DNA from: Streptomyces sp. CB02009
Lineage (GTDB): Bacteria > Actinomycetota > Actinomycetes > Streptomycetales > Streptomycetaceae
Reading direction: 5' to 3'
DNA length: 64,000 bases
NCBI RefSeq assembly: GCF_001905825.1
Contig: NZ_LIVV01000002.1
Coordinates: forward strand, 1,182,441-1,246,440
Under the pieces are notes generated by a model that was not told the DNA's origin, did no database searches, and saw only the letters and a program-made list of their open reading frames with translations. Of this stretch, positions 1-7,366 are shown in pieces. Position 1 is the stretch's first letter, and each line of letters starts with the position of its first letter. A program made the position numbers and the translations under genes.

Positions 1-2
1 CC

Positions 3-713
3 GTCCCTGACCCGGAGACCGGCGATCCCACGGGCGAGAACCGGATCGTCGTGCCCGCCCGCCGCGAGACCAGTCCGGGCTGGGGCGAGGTCACCGGGCG
101 CACCGAGGTGTTCGGCCTCACCGGTGACGGCGGGGGCGGCGCCGACGGCCGGCTCGTCCCCCGGGGCGAGCCCGGGGCGGAGGAGACCGGCTGGCGGCGC
201 GCGTTCCTCGCCGGCGTGGACACCGAGGCCACCGCCATGGACGCGCTCATGAAGACCGGGCAGGCGGAATGGCAGGGCAACCCCAAGATCTACGACACCC
301 GCAAGATCGACCGCCGGCACGCGGTCGTGTGGACGACCGAACCGCTCGTCGCGCCCGGCGGGCCCGAGGGCGTGGGCCGCCGCGTCCGCGGCATCCCGCG
401 GCTGCGCCTCACCGTCCGCTCCACGGCCACGTCGGCGAGCCTGTTCGCCCATCTCCTGGACGCCGCCGAGGACGGCACGGCCCGGATCATCTGCCACGAG
501 CCGCTCAACGTGTACGGACTGACGCCCGAACAGGACACCACCGTCACCTGGAACCTCCAGGCGGCCGCGTACGACATCCCCTCGGGGAACCGGCTGCTGC
601 TGGTCGTCGACAGCAAGGACCCGCTGTACGGGGACGCCTCCGTCACCTGGACGCAGACCGTCATCGGCTCCCCGGAGGCCGAACCGTCCCGGCTGGAACT
701 GCCGCTCGGCTGA
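3..713 (+). CDS. CocE/NonD-type hydrolase, C-terminal part (5' partial)
   Basis: The frame is open from the window edge, so the true start lies upstream; an internal GTG at 51 is not a convincing start. What remains looks like the C-terminal beta-rich jelly-roll domain of X-Pro dipeptidyl-peptidase / CocE / NonD serine hydrolases. It contains a segment like 'GIPRLRLTVRST' followed by 'ASLFAHLLD' and ends with a strand reading 'GNRLLLVVDSKDPLYG', the usual way this domain places a hydrophobic strand near the end. The catalytic alpha/beta-hydrolase core would be upstream, outside the window. The family cleaves peptides or esters, and no substrate can be assigned here. It converges on the monooxygenase genes, with a strong hairpin in between. 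Confidence 0.7.
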   Translation, partial: VPDPETGDPTGENRIVVPARRETSPGWGEVTGRTEVFGLTGDGGGGADGRLVPRGEPGAEETGWRRAFLAGVDTEATAMDALMKTGQAEWQGNPKIYDTRKIDRRHAVVWTTEPLVAPGGPEGVGRRVRGIPRLRLTVRSTATSASLFAHLLDAAEDGTARIICHEPLNVYGLTPEQDTTVTWNLQAAAYDIPSGNRLLLVVDSKDPLYGDASVTWTQTVIGSPEAEPSRLELPLG

Positions 714-739
714 CCCGGCCGGTTCCGCCCGCGTCGTAC

Positions 740-781
740 GGCGGACGGGCACGCGGCTCCCCGCGCGCGTGCCCGTCCGCC
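740..781. terminator. GC-rich hairpin between convergent genes
   Basis: A perfect 16-bp inverted repeat (arms 740-755 and 766-781, loop of 10) lies between the stop of the hydrolase fragment and the stop of the oppositely oriented monooxygenase. There is no T-tract, as is common for Streptomyces terminators. It probably serves both strands. Confidence 0.7.
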
Positions 782-814
782 ACGGGTGACGGACCGCCCG
801 GGCGGACCCCGTGG

Positions 815-2179
815 TCACCCCACCGGTGCGAGCCCCAGATGCTCCCTGAGCGTCGTGCCCGTGTACGCGGACCGGTACACGCCCCGTTCCTGCAGCTCGG
901 GTACGAGCAGGTCCACGATGTCGTCGAGACCGTCCGGCACCAGGTACGGCGAGATGTTGAAGCCGTCGACGGCCCCGTGCCGGACGAACCGCGCGAACCT
1001 CTCGGCGAGCCCGGCCGGGGTTCCCACATGGCCCCGCTGCGGACCGAGCTCGATGACCGTCTCGCGCAGCGACCAGCCGTTGGCCTCGGCCTTCGCACGC
1101 CACTCGGCCACCGTGTCCAGCGTCTCGCCCAGCTGCCGGGTGCCGAACTTCCCCTCGTACGCGGCGACGACCGGGTCCTCGGCGGGCAGCGGCCCGTCGG
1201 CGTCCCGATCCGACAGGTCGAAGCCCCACAGCCGGCTGGCGATCCCGAGGGCCACCGCGGGAGTGACCTGTTCGAGGCGGACCCAGCGCTCCTTCTCCTC
1301 CGCCTCCTTCTCGGTGGCCCCGATGATGATCTCCGTACCCGGCAGGATCCTCAGCGCGTCCTCGGCCCGGCCCGCCGCCCGCAGCCGGCGCCGGATGTCC
1401 TCGGCGAACGCCAGCGCGTCGTCGAACTCCGTACCGTGCGCCGAGAACACCACGTCCGCCTGCCGGGCGGCGAAGTCCCGTCCCTCGCCGGAGTCGCCCG
1501 CCTGGAAGATCACCGGGTGCCCCTGCGCACTGCGCGGCAGCGTCGGAACCAGGTCGACGTCGAAGTGCGCGCCCTTCGACCGGACGCGTGCCACCGCGTC
1601 CGGCACCGACCAGGAACGGGCGTCGGCGGACCCGGCCACCGCCCCCTCCGCCCAGCCGTCCCACACGGCCCGCGCGACCGACAGGAACTCCTCGGCGCGC
1701 CGGTAGCGGTCGGCGTGGTCGAGGAAACCGCCGCGCCGGAAGTTCTCCCCGGTCCAGGCGTTGTGCGTGGTCACCACGTTCCAGCCGGCCCGGCCGCCCG
1801 AGAGGAGGTCGAGACCGGCGAGGCGCCGGGCGAGATCGCCCGGCTCGTTGAACGTCGTGTTGGACGTGGAGACGAGGCCGATCCGCTCGGTCGCGGCGGC
1901 GAGCGCCGACAACTGGGTGATCGAGTCCGGGCGTCCGGCGACGTCCAGCTCGTGGACGCCGCCCTCCGACTCGCGCAGCCGCAGGCCGTCGCCGAGGAAG
2001 AAGGCGTCGAAGAGCCCGCGCTCGGCGGTTCGCGCGACCCGGAGGAACGAGGCCGGATCGATCTGCGAGCCGCTCGAAGGATCCGACCAGATCGTCCAGT
2101 GGTTGACGCCCTGGAAGAACACCCCGAAGTGCAGCTGCGCGTCCGGACGGGGCACGTCGGCGGAATCGGTGCGGGTCAT
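815..2179 (-). CDS. NtaA/SnaA/DszA-type FMN-dependent monooxygenase
   Basis: The 454-residue protein starts at the ATG at 2179, which overlaps the stop of the upstream gene by four bases (ATGA); this indicates translational coupling. It has the hallmarks of the long bacterial-luciferase-like (LLM) monooxygenases of the nitrilotriacetate monooxygenase A / DszA / SnaA group. These include an N-terminal 'FGVFFQGVNHWTIW' strand, 'DAFFLGDGLRL', 'STSNTTFNEPGDLARRLAGLDLLSGGRAGWNVVTT' and 'HPVIFQAGDSGEGRDFAARQADVVFSAHG'. Such enzymes use FMNH2 supplied by a separate flavin reductase to oxidise amines, sulfones or thioethers. No reductase gene is adjacent. The Cys-containing leader peptide upstream on the same transcript suggests an organosulfur substrate; that is inference. 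Confidence 0.85.
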   Translation of the reverse strand: MTRTDSADVPRPDAQLHFGVFFQGVNHWTIWSDPSSGSQIDPASFLRVARTAERGLFDAFFLGDGLRLRESEGGVHELDVAGRPDSITQLSALAAATERIGLVSTSNTTFNEPGDLARRLAGLDLLSGGRAGWNVVTTHNAWTGENFRRGGFLDHADRYRRAEEFLSVARAVWDGWAEGAVAGSADARSWSVPDAVARVRSKGAHFDVDLVPTLPRSAQGHPVIFQAGDSGEGRDFAARQADVVFSAHGTEFDDALAFAEDIRRRLRAAGRAEDALRILPGTEIIIGATEKEAEEKERWVRLEQVTPAVALGIASRLWGFDLSDRDADGPLPAEDPVVAAYEGKFGTRQLGETLDTVAEWRAKAEANGWSLRETVIELGPQRGHVGTPAGLAERFARFVRHGAVDGFNISPYLVPDGLDDIVDLLVPELQERGVYRSAYTGTTLREHLGLAPVG

Positions 2180-3297
2180 CGGGTCTCCTCCCGTACGGGT
2201 GCGGCGGCGGCGCTGTCGGCCGTCGTGAAGCGGCTGAGGGGCCGGGGAAGGCCCAGGGAGGCACGCAGGGTGGTGCCGGGCAGCGGCCGGGCCGCGACCC
2301 GCCGGACGAACAGCTCGGGCAGCACGAGCCGGGAGAGCACGGCGAGGTCCTCGTCGAGCACGAGCGGACGCAGCCGCACCCCGTCGACCCGCCCGTGCAA
2401 CTCGGTGAGCAGGGCGACCAGGCCGGCGGCGGGGCCGGCGTACCGCAGCCGGTCCGGCCGGGCGGTCCACGCCGCGTACCGCTCCAGGTCGGCGATCCGC
2501 TCCCGCGCCGTCTCGTGCGCGGTGTCCAGGGCGACCTCGATCTCGGCGAAGGCGCGCGGCGACGCGCTGCCGTCCGCCGCCGCCACCACCTCGGCCACGC
2601 CGCCACCGCCGACCAGGGCCACGTCGGTCAGCTCGGCCGGGACGATCCCCTGGCGGGCGAGGACCACGGGCCGCCCCTGGGGCGGGCGCGGCACGATCGA
2701 CGGCCCCTTCACGGAGTACGTCTCACCGGTGAAGTCGATGGAGTGGAGCCGCGACCGGTCGAGATAGCGGCTGGTGGCCACCGACCGGATCACGGCGTCG
2801 TCCTCCCATGAGTCCCACAGATCCCGTACGACCCGGAGACCGTCGCGGGCCTCGCGGGCCGTCGCCTCGGGCCCCTCGACCGGCGGCCGTCCCCAGGCAC
2901 GGGCGGCGGCGGAGTCCGCCTCCACCCCCACCACCCAGCCGGCCCGGCCGGCCGAGACGTGGTCGAGCGAGGCGAGCTGCGAGGAGACGTGGAACGGTTC
3001 GGCGTAGGTCGTCGCGAGGACCGGGGCCACCCCGAGGACGCTCGTCGACGCGGCCACGAACGCGGCCCGCTCGACCGCGCCGATCCGGCCCGCGGGACCG
3101 GCGCCGGATCCCGGCGGCAGAATCGAGTCGTCCAGGGTGACCAGGGTGAACCCGGCGTTCTCGGCGACGGCCGCGACCCAGGCGAGCCGACGCGGGGTCA
3201 GCAGCTCGCCGGGGGAGTGCGCGGCACGGCGCCACGCGGCCGGATGGGCGCCGTCACCGTCGATCTCGACGGCCAGGCGCAGGGCGGGGCGGGGCAT
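2176..3297 (-). CDS. LLM-class flavin-dependent oxidoreductase
   Basis: This 373-residue protein starts at the ATG at 3297, preceded by a good Shine-Dalgarno (GGAAGGA, about 6 nt away). It is a shorter, more divergent member of the bacterial-luciferase-like superfamily. It shows an N-terminal 'RLAVEIDGDGAHPAAWR' strand, 'AWVAAVAENAGFTLVTLDDS' and 'FHVSSQLASLDHVSAGRAGWVVGVE', followed by 'RAWGRPPVEGPE' and 'EARDGLRVVRDLWDSWEDDAV', which line up with equivalent motifs in its neighbour. The two genes overlap by 4 bp and form an operon in which this gene is first. Paired LLM genes of this kind are common in sulfonate or thioether catabolic operons. The substrate is unknown. Confidence 0.8.
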   Translation of the reverse strand: MPRPALRLAVEIDGDGAHPAAWRRAAHSPGELLTPRRLAWVAAVAENAGFTLVTLDDSILPPGSGAGPAGRIGAVERAAFVAASTSVLGVAPVLATTYAEPFHVSSQLASLDHVSAGRAGWVVGVEADSAAARAWGRPPVEGPEATAREARDGLRVVRDLWDSWEDDAVIRSVATSRYLDRSRLHSIDFTGETYSVKGPSIVPRPPQGRPVVLARQGIVPAELTDVALVGGGGVAEVVAAADGSASPRAFAEIEVALDTAHETARERIADLERYAAWTARPDRLRYAGPAAGLVALLTELHGRVDGVRLRPLVLDEDLAVLSRLVLPELFVRRVAARPLPGTTLRASLGLPRPLSRFTTADSAAAAPVREETR

Positions 3298-3415
3298 GGG
3301 AGGTCCTTCCGGAAGACAGGGGCACGCGGCAGGACCCACGGGCGCGCGGAAGCGCGACGGCGCGGGGCCGGGGCGGGCGGGATGTCAGCGGACGCGCGGA
3401 CCCGCGGAGGCGGGG

Positions 3416-3544
3416 TCAGACGCGCGGGGAAGGACAGATGGCCGACGAGGTACGGCAGAGGTCGACGTGCCGCCGGCAGACCAGCCGCGCACGCGGCCGG
3501 AGGCCGGGACGCGAGCCGTGCGGCTCCGCGCTGGCTCCGCGCAC
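3416..3544 (-). CDS. Cys-containing leader peptide of the monooxygenase operon
   Basis: A 42-codon frame on the minus strand starts with GTG at 3544, preceded by GGGGAGG at 5-nt spacing, and ends in TGA at 3416-3418. Its C-terminal half contains VCRRHVDLCRTSSAIC, matching the '-RRHVDLxRxxSAxC-' pattern I know from short 'putative leader peptides' placed ahead of sulfur-metabolism genes in Streptomyces and other actinobacteria. It has three Cys codons, ends 118 nt before the first monooxygenase, and has its own promoter-like sequence upstream. The probable role is translation-dependent sensing of cysteine supply that controls the two downstream genes. The frame, the ribosome-binding site and the motif are visible; the regulatory mechanism is inferred by analogy. 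Confidence 0.75.
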   Translation of the reverse strand: MRGASAEPHGSRPGLRPRARLVCRRHVDLCRTSSAICPSPRV

Positions 3545-3604
3545 ATCCGCCTCCCCGCAGGTCCGGGCCGAGATCCCGTCCGGGTTCAGGAAGGGAGCGG
3601 CTCA

Positions 3605-3634
3605 GCTTAGGCAGGCCGCCTTCGGCACTGTCAA
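3605..3634 (-). promoter_or_regulatory. Predicted promoter of the leader/monooxygenase transcript
   Basis: On the minus strand a consensus -35 (TTGACA, 3634-3629) is followed after 18 nt by CTAAGC (3610-3605) or the overlapping TAAGCT as -10. This puts the transcript start about 50 nt ahead of the leader-peptide GTG, so leader and monooxygenases would share one mRNA. Confidence 0.55.
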
Positions 3635-3812
3635 GGCCGTTCCGGGAGCTGGGCGGGCGGACGGAGCCCGACGGTACCGGAGTTCGGCCGACGCACCGAC
3701 AAGCGGCCCGGATCCGGCGGCACTTCACCCCGAGCGCATCCCTCTCCGGGCTGACGCCACATGGGCCCGCAGCAGGACGCGACGAGGCGGTGAGGACTCC
3801 TAACGTGGCCGC

Positions 3813-4976
3813 ATGATCAGATTCACCAGAGCGGCCGTCGCCGCCCTCCTCGTCTGCTCCGTCGCCTTACCCGCCGGTGCGGCCGCCGCGGCCGCCCCCG
3901 AGCCCCGGCCGACCGCGACCGCACAGCCGGCGAGGGCCGCCACGCTGCCCGCGCCCACCGGGCCGTACTCCGTCGGAAGCACCGTCCTCCCGCTCGTCGA
4001 CCGGTCCCGCACCGACCCGTGGGTTCCCACCGCCGACGGACGCGCGCTCATGGTCACCCTCCACTACCCGGCCGCGGGCGGTGGCCGCCCCGCCCCGTAC
4101 GCCACCGGGGAGGAGGCACGCCTGCTCGCCGAACAGCTCGGGCCCGGCGTCTCCGGCGACGTCCTCGCCCGTACGCGCACCCACAGCAAGGCCGACGCGC
4201 GGCCCGCCCCGGGCCGACGCCCCCTGGTCCTGCTCTCACCGGGCTTCAGCGTCTCCCGCTGGACCCTCACCCATCTCGCCGAGGACCTCGCCTCGCGCGG
4301 CTACGTCGTCGCCTCCGTCGACCACGCCTACGAGTCCTACGGGATCAGCCTGCCCGGCGGCCGCACCCTCACCTGCGTCGCCTGCACGGCCCTCGACGAG
4401 GGAGGCGTGCACGGCAGCGTCGTCACGTCCACCCGCGCCGCCGACATGCGCTACGTCCTGGACCGGCTCACCGGACCCCGGCCCGTGTGGAGGCACGCCG
4501 GTGTGATCGACGCCCGCCGGATCGGCATGGCGGGCCACTCCATCGGCGGGGCGAGCGCGGCCTCCGCGATGGTGGCCGACCCGCGTATCGACGCCGGCAT
4601 CAACATGGACGGGTCGTTCTGGGAGGAGCTGCCGGCGGAGGGCCTGCGGGGCCGCCCGTTCATGATGCTCGGGACCCACGACGCCATGCATCTGCCCGGG
4701 GGGACGGACACCACCTGGGACCGGACGTGGAACGCCCTCGACGGCTGGAAGCGCTGGGTCACCGTCGCCGGCTCCGAGCACTTCACCTTCTCCGACGGCC
4801 CGGTGATCTCACGCCACTTCGGCCTGCCGCAGCCCGAGCTGCTCACCGACCGCGCCGTCGCCGTCACCCGGACGTACGTCGCCGCCTTCTTCGACCAGCA
4901 CCTGCGCGGGCTCCCGCGCCCGCTGCTCGACGGCCCGTCACCGGCGAACCCGGAGGTCCACTTCCAGCACCGCTGA
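3813..4976 (+). CDS. Secreted alpha/beta hydrolase, PAF-acetylhydrolase/lipase-like
   Basis: The 387-residue protein has a typical signal peptide (MIRFTR, then a hydrophobic stretch to about residue 28 with an AxA site). The hydrolase core begins at 'RPLVLLSPGFSVSRWTLTHLAEDLASRGYVVASVDH' (about 137-171), which supplies the oxyanion region. The nucleophile elbow is GHSIGG (Ser243). Asp266 in 'NMDG' or Asp290 in 'GTHDAMH', and His323 in 'SEHFTFSD', can complete the triad. This resembles the platelet-activating-factor acetylhydrolase / cutinase-like lipase group that acts on lipid esters outside the cell. The start is the ATG at 3813; a TAACGT about 6 nt upstream would make the mRNA leaderless. 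It stands alone, followed by a strong hairpin. Confidence 0.8.
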   Translation: MIRFTRAAVAALLVCSVALPAGAAAAAAPEPRPTATAQPARAATLPAPTGPYSVGSTVLPLVDRSRTDPWVPTADGRALMVTLHYPAAGGGRPAPYATGEEARLLAEQLGPGVSGDVLARTRTHSKADARPAPGRRPLVLLSPGFSVSRWTLTHLAEDLASRGYVVASVDHAYESYGISLPGGRTLTCVACTALDEGGVHGSVVTSTRAADMRYVLDRLTGPRPVWRHAGVIDARRIGMAGHSIGGASAASAMVADPRIDAGINMDGSFWEELPAEGLRGRPFMMLGTHDAMHLPGGTDTTWDRTWNALDGWKRWVTVAGSEHFTFSDGPVISRHFGLPQPELLTDRAVAVTRTYVAAFFDQHLRGLPRPLLDGPSPANPEVHFQHR

Positions 4977-4982
4977 CCGGCC

Positions 4983-5022
4983 CGGAGCCCGGCGGCCGTC
5001 ACCCGGCGGCCGCCGGGCTCCG
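4983..5022. terminator. Hairpin terminator between convergent genes
   Basis: Perfect 15-bp inverted repeat (4983-4997 with 5008-5022, loop of 10) just after the secreted hydrolase stop and before the nucleosidase stop on the other strand. No T-run follows. Confidence 0.65.
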
Positions 5023-5027
5023 TCCCC

Positions 5028-5612
5028 TCAGACGCGGTACGGGGTGTTCGCCGCCGCCCAGTCGGCGAGGATCCGCGCGCAGTCGGCGACCGATTCGCGC
5101 CAGGTGCGCGCCGCGCCCTCCCCGGCCTCGTCGCTGACGTGCTTCACGATCCGCAGCGGCACTCCGGCGGTCGCGGCGACGTGCGCCAGGGCGTACCCCT
5201 CCATGTCGACGAGGGCGGCCTGCTCCGCGAGCCGGGCGCGGGCGGCCTCGTCCGAGATGAACGTGTCCCCGGTCGCCAGAACCGTTTCACCACCGTCCGG
5301 GAGCGTCAGCGGCGCGCCGTACGACTCGCCCGTCAGCGTGGCGAGCAGCCGGCCGTCGAAGTCGTGCTGCACCACGGTGCCGATCACATGCGTCCCGGTC
5401 ATGCCGGGACGCAGCGCCCCCGCCGTACCCAGGTTCACGACCCCGGACGGCCGCGGACCGCGGCCGAGCGCGAGGGCGAGGGCGGTCGCCGCGTTCACCT
5501 TGCCCATGCCGGTCAGCAGCACCGGCAGGTCCGTGTCCAGGAACTGCGCCTCCTCCTTGACGGCGAGGACGAGCAGCGGACGGTCGGCGGTGATCTCTCC
5601 CAAGAGTTCCAT
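5028..5612 (-). CDS. Nucleosidase of the MTA/SAH nucleosidase (PNP/UDP) family
   Basis: The 194-residue cytoplasmic protein begins at the ATG at 5612 (MELLGEITADRPLLVLAVKEEAQF). It shows the purine-nucleoside-phosphorylase-like fold: 'LLTGMGKVNAATALALALG', 'GVVNLGTAGALRPGM' (substrate loop), 'ALVDMEGYALAHVAATAGVPLRIVKHVSDEAGE' (the conserved V-x-ME-x-[AY] and VSD segments with the catalytic Asp). The family hydrolyses the N-glycosidic bond of methylthioadenosine, S-adenosylhomocysteine or futalosine-like nucleosides. It is shorter than classic Pfs (about 230 residues). It is last in a minus-strand series MoxR-VWA-HhH-nucleosidase, 66 nt behind the HhH gene, and may share that transcript. Confidence 0.8.
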   Translation of the reverse strand: MELLGEITADRPLLVLAVKEEAQFLDTDLPVLLTGMGKVNAATALALALGRGPRPSGVVNLGTAGALRPGMTGTHVIGTVVQHDFDGRLLATLTGESYGAPLTLPDGGETVLATGDTFISDEAARARLAEQAALVDMEGYALAHVAATAGVPLRIVKHVSDEAGEGAARTWRESVADCARILADWAAANTPYRV

Positions 5613-5678
5613 GGGGGCCACGCTAGTTCGCGGCCCCTTCCGCCGTACAGCCGAGGTCCCGGTGGGCGCGACGGGCAC

Positions 5679-5888
5679 TCACCGCAGCGACAGGCCCCGC
5701 TCCGCGAGCTCCTCGCCGAGCACCCGCAGCGCCTTCGGGCCCACGCCGTGCAGGGCGGCGAGTTCGGCGGCGGGAACACCGTCGAGCTGATCGAACCGGG
5801 TGTAGCCCGCCGCGGCGAGCGCACGGGTGGCGGGCGCGCCGATGGCGCGGGGGAATTCCGTCTCGGGACGGTCGGATCCGGTGGCCAT
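5679..5888 (-). CDS. Small helix-hairpin-helix domain protein
   Basis: A 69-residue protein from the ATG at 5888. Its centre reads 'FPRAIGAPATRALAAAGYTRFDQLDGVPAAELAALHGVGPKALRVLGEELAERG'. This is a helix-hairpin-helix unit with a GVGPKA hairpin like those of RNA-polymerase alpha C-terminal domain and DNA-repair proteins. Stand-alone proteins of this kind in actinobacteria are annotated only as DNA-binding-like or hypothetical. It has no catalytic domain. It lies 62 nt downstream of the VWA gene and 66 nt upstream of the nucleosidase gene on the same strand. Confidence 0.75.
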   Translation of the reverse strand: MATGSDRPETEFPRAIGAPATRALAAAGYTRFDQLDGVPAAELAALHGVGPKALRVLGEELAERGLSLR

Positions 5889-5950
5889 GGACCGATGGTG
5901 CCACGCCGCGGACGCTTCCGGCCCGCTCCCCGCCGCCGCGCCCCGCGCGG

Positions 5951-7366
5951 TCACACGGGCAGCAGGCGACCGATCAGGGCGCCCAGCTGGCGGGCGTTCC
6001 GGCACGGGCGCATCTCGACGAGGTCCGCGTAGGCCGGCGCCACCGAATCGCCCGTCCCCCACAGGGAAGGCTGCTCGGGGTTCAGCCAGTGGACCCGGCG
6101 GGCGCGGTCCGCGATCGTCTTCAGGGCCGCGAGGTTCGGGTCGGAGCCGTTGGTCCGGGCGTCCCCGAGGACGAAGACCACGGTGCGGGGGCTGAGAGCC
6201 TCGGCGTACCGGTCGGCGAACTCGCCCAGGGCCGTCCCGTAGTCGCTCTGCCCGTGCCACCCGGTCAGCTCCGCCTCCGCGAGGATGCGGTCGCCGAGCC
6301 CGGCCGGATCAGCGGCCCCCCGGGCGATCAGCCCCGTCACCTCGTCCACCCGGTTGACGAAGGCGAAGACGCGTACCCGGCTGAACTGGTCGTGCAGGGC
6401 CTGCACCAGCAGCATCGTGAACTGCGCGAAACCGGCCACCGAACCGGACACGTCGCAGAGCAGGACCAGCTCGGGCCGCCGCGGAGGACGCCGGCGCAGC
6501 ACCGGCCGCACCGGCACACCGCCGGTCGACAGCGAGCGGCGCAGCGTCCGCCGGAGATCGATCTCCCCGCGCGACGCCCGGCGCCGACGGGCCGCGAGCC
6601 GGGTGGCGAGCTTCCGTGCCAGCGGCCGCACCGTCCGGCGCAGCTCGTCCAGCTGCGCCCGCCCGGCGAGCAGGAAGTCGGCGGTGTCCGCCGTGCCCGC
6701 GACCGCGCGGCGCGCGACCCGGTCGCGGCCCTGGCGCTCGGCCACCCGCCGCCGGGCCTCGGTCCGCACCCGCTCGCGGAAGGCCTCGATACGGCGCCGG
6801 ATCTCGTTGTCGAGCAGCCGCTCGGTGAACTCGGGCCCCTCGGTCCCGGGCGCGGCCCTGAGCCGCTCGCGCACGCGGGCGAGCAGCGTCTCGGGGCGCA
6901 GCCGGGACAGGGTCTGGTACGAGGACCAGCCGTCGGACTCGGGGCCGGAGCCGTAGCCGCCGAAACCGCCCACCGCCTCGGCGGCGAGCCGGTCGAGAGC
7001 GGCGCCGTCTGCGGTGGTGAGGGCCTCGGCGAGCCGGTCGCGCAGGGCCGCGAGACCGGCCGGACCGGCCGGGGCGGTCCCGTCCGCCCCCAGGGCCCGG
7101 GTGTGGCCGAGGGGGAAGTACAGGTCGAAGACGCGGTCGAACACCGGACGCTGGGCCTCGCCATGGAGCAGCGTCGCGGCGAGGGCCTCGCGCACCCGCT
7201 CCCGGTCGGTGAAGCCGACCGCCTCCAGGGCGTGCCCGGCGTCCACCGTCTCGCCCGTCCCGATCCCGAACCCGTGGGCACGCAGCGCCGCGACGAGACC
7301 GGTGAGGCGGGTCGCGGCCGCCGTCGGCGCGGCGGAGGCCGCCGCGGCGTCGACGGACCCGCTCAC
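5951..7366 (-). CDS. CoxE-like VWA-domain protein
   Basis: Start is the GTG at 7366, overlapping the MoxR stop by four bases (GTGA), so translation is coupled. The 471-residue protein has a basic, Arg-rich helical N-terminal two-thirds ('RLLDNEIRRRIEAFRERVRTEARRRVAERQGRDR', then an R-rich segment). A C-terminal von Willebrand A domain follows with the MIDAS motif 'CDVSGS' (Asp305), 'TGWHGQSDYG' and 'VFVLGDARTNGSDP'. This is the architecture of CoxE/YehP-type VWA partners of MoxR ATPases, which work in metallo-enzyme maturation or envelope and stress functions by remodelling target complexes. No CO dehydrogenase or methanol dehydrogenase gene is nearby, so the target is unknown. Confidence 0.85.
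   Translation of the reverse strand: MSGSVDAAAASAAPTAAATRLTGLVAALRAHGFGIGTGETVDAGHALEAVGFTDRERVREALAATLLHGEAQRPVFDRVFDLYFPLGHTRALGADGTAPAGPAGLAALRDRLAEALTTADGAALDRLAAEAVGGFGGYGSGPESDGWSSYQTLSRLRPETLLARVRERLRAAPGTEGPEFTERLLDNEIRRRIEAFRERVRTEARRRVAERQGRDRVARRAVAGTADTADFLLAGRAQLDELRRTVRPLARKLATRLAARRRRASRGEIDLRRTLRRSLSTGGVPVRPVLRRRPPRRPELVLLCDVSGSVAGFAQFTMLLVQALHDQFSRVRVFAFVNRVDEVTGLIARGAADPAGLGDRILAEAELTGWHGQSDYGTALGEFADRYAEALSPRTVVFVLGDARTNGSDPNLAALKTIADRARRVHWLNPEQPSLWGTGDSVAPAYADLVEMRPCRNARQLGALIGRLLPV

Noticed and set aside
269..2767. Long plus-strand open frame opposite the monooxygenase genes
   Set aside because: Arg/Pro/Gly-rich translation with no family resemblance. It is the GC-bias shadow of the two minus-strand LLM genes, which have motifs, ribosome-binding sites and coupling.
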